A DNA stretch of 64,000 nucleotides, taken from Acanthosepion esculentum. Lineage: Eukaryota > Mollusca > Cephalopoda > Sepiida > Sepiidae. A program made the position numbers and the translations under genes. The notes beneath the pieces were generated by a model. That model saw nothing but the letters and a program-made list of their open reading frames with translations. It searched no databases and had not been told where the DNA came from. Shown one piece after another: positions 42,115-55,030 of this stretch; positions within the stretch are counted from its first letter, which is position 1; the number at the start of each line of letters is the position of its first letter. Location: assembly GCA_964036315.1 (NCBI GenBank), contig OZ038485.1:79070460-79134459 (forward strand). Direction: 5' to 3'.

Positions 42115-43475
42115 TGAATTCATCGCCAGTGTCTATTTGTTACGGCATAAAGAATAGAGGGCCAGAGATAAGGAGGCAGCACTGAATCTGAGGAACAAAG
42201 ATCACAAAGAATTCCAAAGCAGAGAGTTTGATCTAAGCAACTGTGGCAGCAAGATTCTGAGGAACAATGATTACAGGGAATTCAAGGAGATAAGAATTGA
42301 CATTAGCATCATAGACATCACGAATCAGAAGAACAAAGATCACAGATAATGTAAGGACTGAGGGTCAGAACTGAGCTTTTGAGGCAGCAAGAATCTAAAG
42401 AGGAAAGATCGTTAAGAATTCAAGATCAAGGAATAAGAACTGAATAACAAAGGCAAAATGAATTCGGGGAACAAAAGTTTAAAATGCTAAACCAAGACAA
42501 TATACAACATGCTCAGATTGAAGCAAGAAGAAGAATGCAGTAGAATTCAGATGCATTTAATCGTGATTCTTCATTTGTCTATTCGGAACCCTCAATTCCA
42601 AATTGCTTCCATGGACAAACTTTGTTCTCATTTTCTGATGGTGGCGCAGAAAAGTTGAGCATATTAGACTGTTGTTCCTATGGTAAGGTTAGATTGGAAC
42701 ATTATCCTGATTCACCAGATTTGTTAAAGATCGCTCTTGTGAATAGAGATAATAGGAACTAAAAAATATCTGGAAATACAATAATGTATTCCGGGTGACT
42801 TTCTACGATGCTAAGCTAAGATCATTCATGAGGGACAATTTATGCCCAATTTCAAAGTGCAGGGTCAAGTCTATCACAGAATCAGAGCACTTCAACCACT
42901 ATCTAATGAAGGAACTCACTTTATACCTTGTTACTAATATGGGATAGCAGGCTGAGGAAAAGATTTCAGACAAACAAGGATACAGACATAAATATTATCT
43001 AGAATTTCCAAGAAGTGCTACACGAAAAGAATAGTTATGGGAGAAGTTGCAAATATCATCTAGAGGCAGATCTCTTTCATGAGTTGATAGTTATCATAGA
43101 TTCAGAAAAGAGACCCACAGGAGGACATCCTCAGCGATATTATCCACCTGAGTGTAATGAAGTTACTATAATAGTGAGAGGTGGGGAGATTAGATGTCAT
43201 CGTGACAATATACTTCATAGGAAAGTGAATATGATAAAATGGTTGTGCACTTCATTGCTCATATGATAACTTGCAATATCCATAGTTATTTTTGAATGGA
43301 GAAGATGGATATCATCTAAGCATCCCCAAGGCTGGAGCAGAAGCTGGTGAAAAAAGACTGTCGCTGTAATGGATTTTGGTCAACCATTTTATGATTCATC
43401 CGAATACATTCAATCATCTACAAAAAAGTCGAAAATTATTCCACCAGTATGCAGTTGACATATGCATGCCAAAAC
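42115..43475 (+). pseudogene. Helitron protein N-terminal remnant
   Basis: Reading left to right in shifting frames: repeated short motifs of the N/R/E-rich tract (ARDKEAALNLRNKDHKEF type, about four times, 42160-42440); then PNCFHGQTLFSFSDGGAEKL near 42600; CCSYGKVRLEHYPDSPDLLK near 42670; FKVQGQVYHRIRALQPL near 42855; PECNEVTIIV and RDNILHRK near 43150; NGEDGYHLSIPKAG near 43295. This order matches the Helitron-like N-terminal domain (Rep side). The Rep HUH motif and helicase are absent. Many stops. Confidence 0.85.
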
Positions 43476-43478
43476 TGA

Positions 43479-43481
<3 letters not shown>

Positions 43482-43534
<53 letters not shown>
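43482..43534. repeat. (TA)n tract broken by an LTR retrotransposon
   Basis: The tract ends exactly where the left LTR begins (43535), and a short ATATAT resumes after the right LTR (48175-48182). The element therefore inserted inside a TA tract. Confidence 0.9.
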
Positions 43535-43538
<4 letters not shown>

Positions 43539-43747
43539 ATGGTCCAGGTTAGAACCAAGGAATAACAACACGAACACAAGAGTAGAAATAACGAAGGTGT
43601 TAGTATGACTGTAAGTCTGGTTTGGAGTGAACTACGATCGGCTCGACTCGATTCGTCTCTCTCTCTCTCTCTCTCTCTCTTGAGAGGCGTAGTATACATA
43701 GTGTTAGGAAGAGTTCATTCTGTATTTATAGGTAAGGACCCATAACA
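43535..43747 (-). repeat. 3' LTR of the Ty3/gypsy element
   Basis: TGTTATGG...CCATAACA, perfect 8-bp inverted ends. It has a longer (CT)n than its partner and lacks 36 bases present there, lost between GAAG direct repeats near 43596. Confidence 0.93.
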
Positions 43748-44170
43748 CCCCTTCCAAACCGTTAGAATTCTCTAAGAGCCTCTTTCTGATCTGATTTAAG
43801 TGCCTTTTATGCGAGAACTTCGGACCCTGAATTATGTAAATCACATTCCCGATTCGTTTCTCTATTGTACCTGGCTCCCAATAGGATGTATTGTTTTTGA
43901 ACATTTAAAAAAATCTTTCTCTTCTGGGTTAAATTTTCTTTTTGGTAAAAACGACGTTGGCGGTTGCTTTGTCTGTTTTGACAGTAATTTGTCGAATACC
44001 AATCTAATTTTTCGGGCGAACATTACTTCCGCCGGCAATAATGCCGATGGCGTAGTACTGTTCGGTGTAATTCTATACACTTGCAAGAATTGTTGTAAAG
44101 CCTTTTCTGTTGGTTCGTCATGAGCTTTCCTTAGTGCTCCTTTTAATGTATCTACAAACCTCTCCGCTTG
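43704..44170 (-). pseudogene. Integrase C-terminal region of the Ty3/gypsy element
   Basis: The minus strand shows AEVMFARKIRLVFDKLL, KQPPTSFLPKRKFNPEEK and, in another frame, SYWEPGTIEKRIGNVIYIIQ. The PG..E.RIGNV.Y.I pattern is typical of the domain that follows the integrase core in this clade. It is frameshifted between the two parts and runs into the LTR. Confidence 0.8.
43748..43757 (-). promoter_or_regulatory. Polypurine tract
   Basis: On the minus strand TGGAAGGGG abuts the start of the 3' LTR, the expected plus-strand primer position. Confidence 0.75.
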
Positions 44171-44640
44171 CCCGTTTGATCATGGGTGATATGGCTGGGA
44201 TTTGATGTGTTTCACCTGAAAAGTTTCACAAAATTCTTGAAAATCGGCAGATGTAAATTGTGTCCCATTATCGGTGACTAAACAATCAACCACTCCGAAA
44301 CGAGCAAACAGCCCGTGAAGGCAATTTATTGTAGTCTCAGAAGTAGGTTTTCTACAACGAAATACTTCTGGCCATTTGATGTAACTGTCTACTATAATCA
44401 CGTAGTAGAAACCCTGTAATGGACCTGCGAAATCTACATGGATTCTCGACCACGGTCGATCTGTCTTAGGCCATGGCTTATGAGTGATCGGAGATGCCTT
44501 GGCTGCTAAGGAACAGCCCTTACATTTGTCCACCATATGTATAATATCTTGATCCATGTTTGGCCAGTACACGTAACATCGCATTAAGGATTTCATCCTG
44601 TTCTTTCCTGGGTGGCACATGTGAAAATCCTTGAGGATTC
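44171..44640 (-). pseudogene. Integrase zinc finger and core, Ty3/gypsy element
   Basis: HPGKNRMKSL...CYVYWPNMDQDI...C.GC gives the HHCC finger. The core has the first Asp in RIHVDFAGPL, the second in CLVTDNGTQFTSADFQEFC and the C-terminal side KHIKSQPYHP, then a stop near 44180. The third catalytic Glu region follows in broken sequence. Close to the remnant at 11487-11723. Confidence 0.9.
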
Positions 44641-44723
44641 GCCTTTGTAGCGTTTTCGGGGTTACTACTCTTTCATTATATCGCAGAACTTATATCACAT
44701 GACAAAAACTGTCTGATATATGC

Positions 44724-45480
44724 TTATCTTTTCCTACAATTTTTTTTCGTTTCCTTTATAAATTCGTCATTCACTGCTTCATTTCTTATTTCCTGTAATG
44801 TGACGGGGAGGTCTCGAATTGTACTACATAATGATGTACTAATATCTTCCTCATATCGCAGAGCTGCAATTACGGAATCTTCTAATGGTTCCGTTTTCTT
44901 TGGTATTAGTTTCAAAAGACCATCTGCATGCCCGATTTTGTTTGATGGAAGATACACCAATTTAAAGTTATTGTTTAATAAAATCGTCCCCCATCTTAGC
45001 AAACTATTAGCAGTGTAGACATGTAGACCTTTCTTTGATCCAAATATTGTCAATAATGGCTTGTGGTCCGTCTGTAAAGTGAAAATCTACCGTAAATATA
45101 TCTTTGGAATCTCGTAACCGCAAAAATGATGCCCAGCGCTCCTCTTTCGAATTGCGAGTAATTTTGTTCGGCTGGTATATAACGTTCTTGACGCATGCGC
45201 GATGGGTCTTAGTGTCCCATACGGTATTTTATGAAGTATACATGCCTCAACATCATAGGCACTCGCGTCACTCGCGACTATTATTTCCAATTTTGGATCA
45301 TAATGCACTAAATATAAATCTGCTGTTAGAGTCTTAATGATTTTGTCGAAAGTTTTCTGACATTCATATGACTATTCCCAAATTTTTTTCTTCTTCAACA
45401 GTTCGTTTAGGGGTGCGCGTAATTTGTGCATGTTAGGAATAAATTCTTGATAATAATTTACTAAGCCCAAGAAGCTTTGT
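44724..45480 (-). pseudogene. RNase H and connection, Ty3/gypsy element
   Basis: The minus strand shows YDPKLEIIVASDASAYDVEA near 45300 (Asp of the DAS motif), RPIAHASRTL near 45220, then in another frame KGLHVYTANSLLRWGTILL and VYLPSNKIGHADGLLKLIPK (HADGLSR-like end of RNase H). Frame changes near 45080 disable it. Confidence 0.88.
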
Positions 45481-45639
45481 AACTTGGATCAATTTTTTGG
45501 AGCCGGCAATTCTTTTTTACTGGCGTGGCTCTTTCTGGGTCTGGTCTTCTTCCTTCTTCGCCAATAATATGGCCCAGATATTTTATCTCCTTCATAAAGA
45601 AGTCATTTATTTTCCTTTACCTTAAAACCGTAATTTTGT

Positions 45640-46310
45640 ATCTGCCTGAAAACCCCTTGAACGTGTTCCCTGTGTTGTTCAATATTTTACTATTTATCAG
45701 AATGTCATCAAGGTATGCGATCGTGAAATCCATTCCGCCTAGCATAGTGTCCATTATTTACTGAAATATCGCCGGCCCGACCTTGATCCGGAATTGTAAT
45801 CTCTGGAACTTATATAACCCTTTATGTGTGTTTATACACAACAACCTCGAGCTTTCCTCATCTACTGGTACTTGTAGGTATGCTTCGCTCAAGTCTATCT
45901 TTGAGAAAAATTTTCCTCCGTTCAACTTTGTCAAAACTTCTTCTGGACTAGGGAGAGGATAGTGATAATCCTTAATCACTGTATTCAATCCCGTCGAGAA
46001 ATCAGCGCATACGCGTATCTCACCCGATTTCTTTTTCACGTAAACCGTAGGTGCGGCCCATTGACTATATTCCACCTTTGTCAATATACCGGTTTTCATG
46101 AGTCTATCCAACTCTTCGTCTATTTTTTCTAATGATGCGAAAGGTACATTTCTTTTCTTCTTGAAAATGGGTTGTACATTTTCTTTTAGTTCGATTTTGG
46201 CCGCCATTTTTATACACCTCCCGAGGCCGGCTGGAAATACGCCGTTGAAAGTCTCCTTTAATTTCTCCTTCAATTTCTCTGCCTCGGCCGATAACCTTTC
46301 CACTTTTTGG
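45640..46310 (-). pseudogene. Reverse transcriptase, Ty3/gypsy element
   Basis: Order on the minus strand: KRNVPFASLEKIDEELDRLM, SQWAAPTVYVKKKSGEIRVC, DYHYPLPSPEEVLTKLNGGK, FSKIDLSEAYLQVPVDEES, then INTHKGLYKFQRLQF. An in-frame stop lies at about 45755-45757, after GPAIFQ; beyond it the catalytic AYLDDILI sequence is still visible near 45700. Confidence 0.9.
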
Positions 46311-47610
46311 CAGAACGTATTTATCGGTAAATCTCAGAGGTCAAATTTCTGCATTCAGTCAGTTCCAAATAAATTTTCCGTATTTTTTAGAACATACATC
46401 TTTAATTTCTTGGTCATCCCGTTGAACGTCACATTTGTGATAATCTCCCCCTCAAATTTGATTTTTCTTCCTGTTAGCGACCTGACTATTTATCTGTTCT
46501 CAACATGGTCGGATTGTTTAATTTCTTCCACGTCTGTAAGCTAATAATGATTAAATCTGATTTTTTTGTTTAACATTTCTACTTGTACGTATTTTCGTAT
46601 ATTTATCCCGTCCGCTTGGTCAATTCTAGTGACACTTACTCGGCTTTTGTTTTCTTTGTTCTACAGTGCGAACTTTTATGTCCCACTTTATTGCACGACA
46701 GACAAGTCTTATAGCGGTATGGACAATATTTGTACCAATGCAAAGTTCCACAGTGATAACATGGACTGGCTGGTGGGTTCTTCTGAGGTTTCATTTGACT
46801 TTTTGTCGTAAACTAATTTGTTTGGTTTGGTTTTGAGGAGGGAAAAACGTGTTTGTCGTTCTACTTTTCGTATTTGTGCGACGCCAGACTTCGATATCTT
46901 TCGAGTCCTCTTTTACGCTTATACATCTCTGACAGTCCTCAGCCAATTTTTGTAGCGTCAATTCTGGTTCACTCTCAAGTTTTGTTAGAATTCTCTGTCA
47001 CATCTCCACATCTTTAGTCGAAACCAGGCCTTGGACGAATATCAAACAGTTAAAATTGTCAGGCCTGAGTTCAGATAACTTAAAGTCATCGCAGTGTTTG
47101 TTTATTACAGAAGCGAATGCTATCCTTTTCTGTTAAATTTAAACATTTCCACCTTTTGTGGAATAGTGAAGTGTTCGGACTAAATAATTCTGTTAAAAGT
47201 TTCACGGCTTCCTTGAAAGTCAACTCATTCGTTTTCCTCGGTAGGATGTAGTCTACGAATTTAGTGTATTCGCTTGACCCTAGTTTCCTCAGTAGTAGAC
47301 GTACTTTTTTCGCGTCTGACCAATTCCTGCAATCAAACTCATATGAATCTTCATATCTTCTGAAGTAAGCCGCGAAGGTTTTGTCTTCGTCCGGTGTGTA
47401 AGTGAACTCTTTGATAGAGCTCCACATAGCATTTTGTGAGAATGTCGCTTCATTTCCAGAATTTTGTCCTTTATTTGTTACTGCCTGTATTAGTAATTCT
47501 TGAACTTCGAGTTGTTTCTCTTCGTTTTTCTGTTGAATTTCTAATTGTTTTTCTTCGAGCCTAGTCTGTCTTTCCTCATTTTTTTGTTGCTTCTCGAATT
47601 GCATTTACAT
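46310..47610 (-). pseudogene. gag and protease region, Ty3/gypsy element
   Basis: gag begins near 47604 with a Lys/Glu/Gln-rich coiled-coil-like stretch (QQKNEERQTRLEEKQLEIQQ), then FAAYFRRYEDSYEFDCRNWS and ILPRKTNELTFKEAVKLLTE. A zinc knuckle lies at 46765-46660 (CYHCGTLHWYKYC and CLSCNKVGHKSSHC). In the protease region (about 46600-46450) the catalytic D-S/T-G is not found, apparently lost in a small deletion. Stops near 47085 and elsewhere. Confidence 0.85.
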
Positions 47611-47921
47611 TAGTTCCAATATGGTTGCCTTAAAGTCTTTCATGTTTATACCGTAATTTTGTGTAACGATTTTTCCTTTTTTTCTCAGTGTAGACTTCAG
47701 GTTTTGTCGCCTGTTTTTCTGGAACCTTAGTACGAAAAAAATTTCCTGCGTAGAATTCGATTCTGTTCTGGCTGAAAGGAAAAATTCGTGTCCAAAAAAA
47801 TTTTTTTTTTTATCTTCGCGAAGAACTTGTTTTTTTTCTCAATACCTCCGTCGCCTCTCCTATGCACTACCGATAGCAAAAAGGTTTTCTTTTTAGATTC
47901 TCCGTGTAGAATGCGTTTCTT

Positions 47922-47939
47922 CAATATCCTCGTTGCCAC
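47922..47939 (-). promoter_or_regulatory. Primer-binding site
   Basis: Directly inside the 5' LTR, after one spacer base, the minus strand reads TGGCAACGAGGATATTG. TGG is complementary to a tRNA CCA end; the cognate tRNA was not identified. Confidence 0.6.
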
Positions 47940-48174
47940 TGTTATGGTCCAGGTTAGGACCAAGGAAGAACAACACGAACACAAGAGTAGACATAACGAA
48001 GATATATTACACGGTATAATAATACAAGATGTGGAAGGTGTTAGTATGACTGTCAGTCTGTTTTGGAGTGAACTACTATCGGCTCGACTCGATTCGTCTC
48101 TCTCTCTTGAGAGGCGTAGTATACATAGTGTTAGGAAGAGTTCATTCTGTAGTTATAGGTAAGGACCGATAACA
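47940..48174 (-). repeat. 5' LTR of the Ty3/gypsy element
   Basis: The + strand sequence runs from TGTTATGG to GATAACA. It matches 43535-43747 along its length except for 36 extra bases (about 48000-48036), a shorter (CT)n and about eight single-base differences. Confidence 0.93.
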
Positions 48175-48239
48175 ATATATATGGTTGTATAACACCTTAG
48201 GAGGAATCAACACAACTCAGATCATGATTTAGTAATACA

Positions 48240-48499
48240 AATCTTACAAATTACCCGATACCAGGGAGAAAAGATGCGGGTTCATGCATTTTCCCAAGGA
48301 TATTTGCGCGTGTGAATATAATGAACCCAACTGGAATAAGACGTTGCTTCCCTGATTAACAATTCCGAATCATTATCCATTACACCACACGTACATCCAA
48401 GCTTACAACACATTCCCAAGCTGTCACTCATGTAGGTACTGACCAGGATCGACTCTGTTTAAATTTTGTCATCGTACGTGAACCGGTGTTTAAACGCCA

Positions 48500-48500
<1 letters not shown>
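48240..48500 (-). mobile_element. tRNA-derived SINE, copy 2
   Basis: Same unit as 7120-7400. On the minus strand the box A TGGTGTAATGG is perfect, followed by GATAATGATTCGG. Shared words CATCCAAGCTTACA, TAGGTACTGACCA and CATCGTACGTGAACCGGTGT run in the same order in both copies. Confidence 0.65.
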
Positions 48501-49707
<1,207 letters not shown>

Positions 49708-49965
49708 TTTTCTTTAAATATTTTCATCGTAACTGCACGGAAGAGTTTTTTTCCTGGGGACTCGACTGCATGTATTTAAGCGTACTACTAGATTGGCATC
49801 TATATCAAACATGTTTACTGTTGAAATACATTTGTGCGTGTGTGTTTTACGAAAGTGCATGTTGCCAGGTGCTCATCATCCTCACAAGAAGACCATTGTT
49901 TTCATGGTTATTATCCGTGTATTGTAACCCCAGAAAATTCTTCGACTGCAACCGTTCTCAATAAT
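49708..49965 (+). pseudogene. LINE 3' coding remnant
   Basis: [19 protein letters not shown] type reading, in parallel to YFHGNCSDELLSLVPRLHEF of the LINE at 52330-55030, then [10 protein letters not shown]. Same truncation junction with a microsatellite as at 8500. Confidence 0.6.
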
Positions 49966-50738
49966 AATGATATTGTACCTAAAAAGAAACTCGAGATACT
50001 TGAAGGTCACATTGTAAAAAAAAGTCATTTCTAAATAAAGTATCATTTATGTTATGAAATAAGCTTTTTAATTCGATTTCACAAATTAACAGACAACCGT
50101 CCAAAATATATTTGTCAATTGTTTACATAAAATCATTGTCACGCTTTCAACACATAAATTTAAAATGAGAACACAATAAAAGTAATTACTTCTGTGGAAA
50201 AAATAACATTGATTCTTTTCTTAACGCCATTGTGACAAAATAAATAAACGTAACAATCACAGTTTAACACAATGACATTAATATTAAATATTAATGAGTA
50301 AACTTATATATGGTTGAGCAAATCTGAGGTATTTGTCGTGGCAATAAAGGCAGCTAATTTAATTGAGAAATATAACTGGTTTCAAGTAAATTAATATACA
50401 TTTATGATTTATAATTACACTAGAATCTCATTAAAGTGTTGTGTGTTTAATTTTCTCTTCAAGTTTGTGCATGATTTTGAACATTCAAATTTACGGAAAA
50501 ACTTTGATCTTTTGTATTTGTAGATAATCACGGAAATTAATCTTATCACTGACGCGGAGAAAATATTTAACTTAATTCATTTTAACTGGCTGCATACCAT
50601 TACAAAAAAAGTCCGAGACATGTCATCACGTATATAACAGGTTTATTTAAAATATACGGGAATTGTATAAAATTATAGCGTCGCAAAAATTGCTAAGTTG
50701 AAGCTAATAAGCAAATTTCTCTACTGAAATTAGTAAAA
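49966..50738. other. No recognised feature
   Basis: AT-rich sequence with no supported feature. Confidence 0.5.

Positions 50739-50793
<55 letters not shown>
50739..50793. repeat. (TA)n microsatellite
   Basis: Pure TA tract. Confidence 0.95.
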
Positions 50794-50802
<9 letters not shown>

Positions 50803-50859
50803 TATAGATATGACAGAAAAACTATGAACATTAAAAGCTTATTCAGGAAAACCGGAAAT

Positions 50860-50984
50860 TTCAAATATTAACTTTAAATGTGTATTCATGAAAATTCATG
50901 TTATATATCCGGATATCGCAAACTTGTCATTCGATTTAAAAAATTGCATGAAATAATTTTTAGAAACACAACACACACACACGC

Positions 50985-51066
<82 letters not shown>

Positions 51067-51125
51067 ACACTTAGGTTAAAACTGAGCGGCGCCGACAATC
51101 TGTTTCATGCTTGACACACTCCATC
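50860..51125 (+). repeat. Block A copy 2 with (TA)n
   Basis: CATTCGATTTAAAAAATTGC, a short (CA)n, a long (TA)n (50985-51064), then GGCGCCGACAATCTGTTTCA and CTTGACACACTCCATCCATG. It continues directly into block B. Confidence 0.7.
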
Positions 51126-52310
51126 CATGAAATGGTTGGATGTGACACAAGGTCTTATTTTATCTTGGGTGTCTATTAGTATGCATATGCACACGGCCTA
51201 AGGACAAAAGATGCCCAGACGGCAAGAACACTGCCATGTTTGTATCGATTTTAAACCCACCGCACCCCTTTCAATGCCATGAAGAAGATGCTGTCGCGGG
51301 TTTGGTATCCCCGAATTTAAAATTTAACATATATTCTAAATTTGCTTCAGTCCTAATTAATTTAATGTAGGTGATTGTTTCTAGGAATTGCTTCTTCATC
51401 GTATGCAATTTATGAAAATCATGAGCTTGATATGCTAAATATATTTAACATGTAATAAATTTGTTTTCCACGATAGCGGCGGTAGGATTCAGTCCTGTTC
51501 TGAAGCTTTAATAACTTCTCACCCATCAGAATCGCTGCTTTTCTACAGACGTCAAATATATTAACTCAACATTTCCTATAAACATTTTCATGGCAATTGT
51601 CCTGACAAGGCTCCTCTTTGCTACCTAGACATTACGAATTTAAGCTCAGTATTAGACTGGTAACAAGGTCTCATTATATTACAATTGGAATGACATTATT
51701 TAGCCGTAAGTTATATGAAGTGTAAGTGGCATGAACAAAACACAAACGCCTGAAATAACAATTCAACAGCTTTTATTTCCTGGGAAAAAATTAGTTTTCA
51801 AATTTAACCATATTTTTGAGTATAGTAATTGTTTTGTTGATAGATTTCTCCACTAGTTCCCACGGGAAATCTGAATTTGAAACAGATATGATAGGCCTCG
51901 TCTTTTTCCGCAAGGATTGTGTGTAGATTTCTTTTTGGTAGGTCTCTTGAAGAGAATTTTCTCAGTCGGTAACCAAAGGAAGGAACAGGTAATTTGACGT
52001 GAAACTGCCAGGACAGACCTCGTCTTCTGCAACGTAGTTTGCGGGTAGCCCTTCAAACTGGGCTTGAATGTAGAGACTGTTGAAAGTGTGAAAGTGCGGG
52101 CCTTGAATATGGACGCGACCGAAAAGGAAGATAAAAAAGAGACCAAATATGGCTCGGTCCAGACTTTTATTAACGGGCATTTTGGTTGTACTTTGCTGAT
52201 TATCTTTTATTTACGTTGCTACTGTTACTGTATTGAGGAAAGTATGCCCCTACATTCCACAATAGTAAGTTGTAGCATGTGAACATTTTTTCTTAAAGCA
52301 ATGCATCCCA
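51120..52310 (+). repeat. Block B copy 2
   Basis: GTTGGATGTGACACAAGGTC onward matches 540-1500: TATGCATATGCACACGGCC, TGCCATGTTTGTATCGATTT, GACATTACGAATTTAAGCTC, GATTTCTCCACTAGTTCCCA. A 72-codon frame at 52064-52282 (core MDATEKEDKKETKYGSVQTF) corresponds to a broken frame in copy 1 (1354-1420), so I do not call it a gene. Confidence 0.75.
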
Positions 52311-52329
52311 AGTAAGGCGAGAATGCCAC

Positions 52330-55030
52330 TAGCATGCAAGAGGTTACAGAGTATTGAGAACAAGAGTAAAGATGCGTGTCTGAGGAAAGGAAACAGAAGG
52401 ATGAGGAACAAGTTCCATGTATCAGATGTAGATTGACATTACACTTGACTATTTGAAGATTATAGTTATCGGGGAAGCAAGCAAGGGGAAGGGAGTTCCA
52501 CAGCTGTCTGAATAGAAGGGACGGTCATATTGAAAAGGTGGGACCGTGATGCCAGCCTAGTAGCTCGCTTAAATTCATGCAGTCTGGGAACCAGCGAAAG
52601 TAGCTCGTCGGAACAGTTGCCGTGAAAATACTTGTAGCAGAGACAGGAGAAAGCCACGGCATGTCTGTGAGAAAGCGACTGTATACTAGATGCCAGATCA
52701 GGACTTATCACATTGCATATTCGTCTCTGGATTTTGTCGAGTACCACGAGACGTAAAGCGGGGACACTAAACCATATATGACAGCAATATTCCATGTAAA
52801 GACGGATTGTTGATTTATAGATTTGAAGGATGGACTCAGACGAGAAAAACTTTCAGTTACGAAATAGAGAACCATCTTTCCTTAGGGTAAATGAAGCTAT
52901 TTATTCCACATCATATCAGCGGACAGCATGAGATCAAGCAGGCGTAATGAGGCGCTATCGAGGATTTGGGAATCTGCCATTCTGATGGGAGGTAGGGAGG
53001 AATCTCTGTGGTACGTAAAGAAGAGTAGTTTCGTTTTATAGGTAAAGTTTACAAGCCATTTCCTGCCCCAGTCAACCACAGATTGGAGGTCCTTTTCCAG
53101 ATCAGCAGCCAGGTTAGTTTTGTCGACAATACCAGATTTACTATTGAGGCAGGAGTAAATAGTGTCGTCTGCGTAGATGCCTGATGACATCGGTAAGTTT
53201 ATTGATGAAGATCAAGAACAGTGTAGTGCCCAAGACAGAGCCTTGGGAAATATCAACGATTGTGATAAAAGATGTGTAGTAGAACCCGTTTAGGACGACC
53301 TTCCTTTTACGGTTTGACAGGGATGATTGTATTAAGTCAAATAATCATCCTGTAATATCGTATTCCTGAAGCTTACCAAGAAAGCCGGCATGTCAAACCC
53401 TATCAAACGCTTTAGAGATGTCTAGAGGCACGACTCGAGCTTTTTCGTTATTGCTAAGTGCTTGGTATACAAATTCAGTTATGGCCCTGAGCTGGTCAGC
53501 GGTAAGTGAAGTACGGTGCTTAATCAATTCGGCGTTGACTAAAGCCTCGAAGACCTTACGGTATAGTGGTAGGAGACTGATAGGATGGGTAGTTATACGG
53601 GTCACAAGGGTCACCAGAGTTCTTAAAGACACGTACAACAGACGAGGACTTTCAACAAAGTGGAAAGCAAGAGTTGGTGAGACAGTAGTTGTAAAGTTTA
53701 GAGAGGACAGGAGTCAATTCAGGAGCACATTTCTTCAGGACAATGGCCGTTATTCCATCTCCACCACTAGCCTTATGAGAGTCTAATTTAGAGTTGATGT
53801 CCAATACCATCGTTGGAGTTAATGTACATCTCATTCAGTAGAACCTCTGGGGGGAAATCAGTTGTGGGTACTACAGATGAGTCTAGCACTGAATTGGATG
53901 AAAATGTACGAACAAAGCATTCAGCCTTATCAATTGAGGAGGTCAGGACCTCAAATTGGTTGAATAAAGGAGGTATTATGGGTTTGCTGTTGCAGAGCCG
54001 CTAATAATCTTTAGAAACAAACTTGCGATACGAATTATGTTGTTTCATTCATTCGGCTTCATTGAGGACACGCTTGTACTCGTTACGGGCAGTCACAAAG
54101 AGACGTCTGTTGCCATCAGACATGTCTCTACAGTACAGACGGAAGTAGTGATTCCTGTAGGAAATAGCAGCTGAACAATCAGCTGAGAACCAAGGGGATG
54201 AACGTGATTTCACCTAGATTCCACCTTTTACCCAGGATGTGACCTCAGGCGCACACTTTTGGACAGTGAGGTTAAAAACAGTATTCCAAATCGCGGAAAG
54301 ATTCCCAGTCTGATCGTTGAGAACAGAAAGCTCTTCTGTTGTTAGGGGGTTCTGTTGGATGAATGTGTTAACAGACACGACGGCATGATCAGAGTTACCA
54401 AGAAGGCAGAGCTGCGTGACACGACAAAACTCGGGGATAGAGTTAAAAGAGAGTTCAAGAAAGGAAGCCTTACCTTCATGGTTACTGGGGAAAATCGTAG
54501 GAAATTCAACCACTTCACTGAGAGATTGAGTGATTTAAACGTTAAGTGTTTGTATGCCAGGAAGATCAGTTACAGAGTGTTTCAGTCATTTGGTATGGTG
54601 GACATTAGTCACCGAACACAAATATATTTGCAGATGGATGTAAACAGATATCCTTGTCTATACTATCGTAAATGCTATCGAGAACACCATAGTCCTGGGA
54701 GGATGAAGAGCGATAGTGAAAGAAGATGTAGCTGATAGAATTGAGGGGAGAAAGACAGAGGCACATGTATAAACGGTCTGGAGATTCAAGAGCGAGTTCC
54801 CTAGCTAGTGGGAGATGATCCTGTGCGTACATTTCCAGGCCATGCATGTGGCTAATAAAGTCATATTCTTAAGGAAGGGAAGGTAACCGGGAATCGAGAA
54901 GTCAGTGGAGGGATAGATTAATTAAGTTTGGTCTCGCAGAGAGCTAGTATATCAGGAGACTTCTCAACGATGAACGATTCCACGCTGCAGAAGTTGGTCC
55001 GAATAACACGGATGTCGGAAAGGGAAATGT
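52330..55030 (-). pseudogene. Non-LTR retrotransposon ORF2 (Jockey/CR1-like): endonuclease and reverse transcriptase
   Basis: Reading from 55020 leftward: an APE-type endonuclease start (IRVIRTNFCSVESFIVEKSP, DILALCETKLN, then DIFVFGD-like IFVFGD near 54610); the connector with NQTGNLSAIWNTVFNL near 54300; RT blocks KASGGDGITAIVLKKCAPEL near 53770, HPISLLPLYRKVFEALVNAE near 53590, VPLDISKAFDRV near 53410, the catalytic YADD in GIYADDTIYSCLN near 53180, and the C-terminus from EYCCHIWFS near 52790 to about 52470. Several frameshifts and stops. Fragments of the same family lie at 27420, 32090 and elsewhere in the window. Confidence 0.85.

Larger units (their letters stand above)
43535..48174 (-). 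mobile_element. Ty3/gypsy LTR retrotransposon, structurally complete, coding decayed
   Basis: Two LTRs (43535-43747 and 47940-48174) begin TGTTATGG and end in CATAACA/GATAACA. ATATA on both sides (43530-43534, 48175-48179) is a possible 5-bp target duplication, though ambiguous inside TA repeats. Orientation is minus: gag, protease, RT, RNase H, integrase from right to left. Stops and frameshifts in gag, protease, RT and RNase H mean it cannot be autonomous. By eye the LTRs differ by about eight substitutions, a 36-bp indel and CT-run length, so the insertion is not recent. Confidence 0.93.

Noticed and set aside
52064..52282. 72-codon open frame in block B copy 2
   Set aside because: The equivalent in copy 1 (about 1310-1500) is interrupted and shifted, so it is not conserved as coding.
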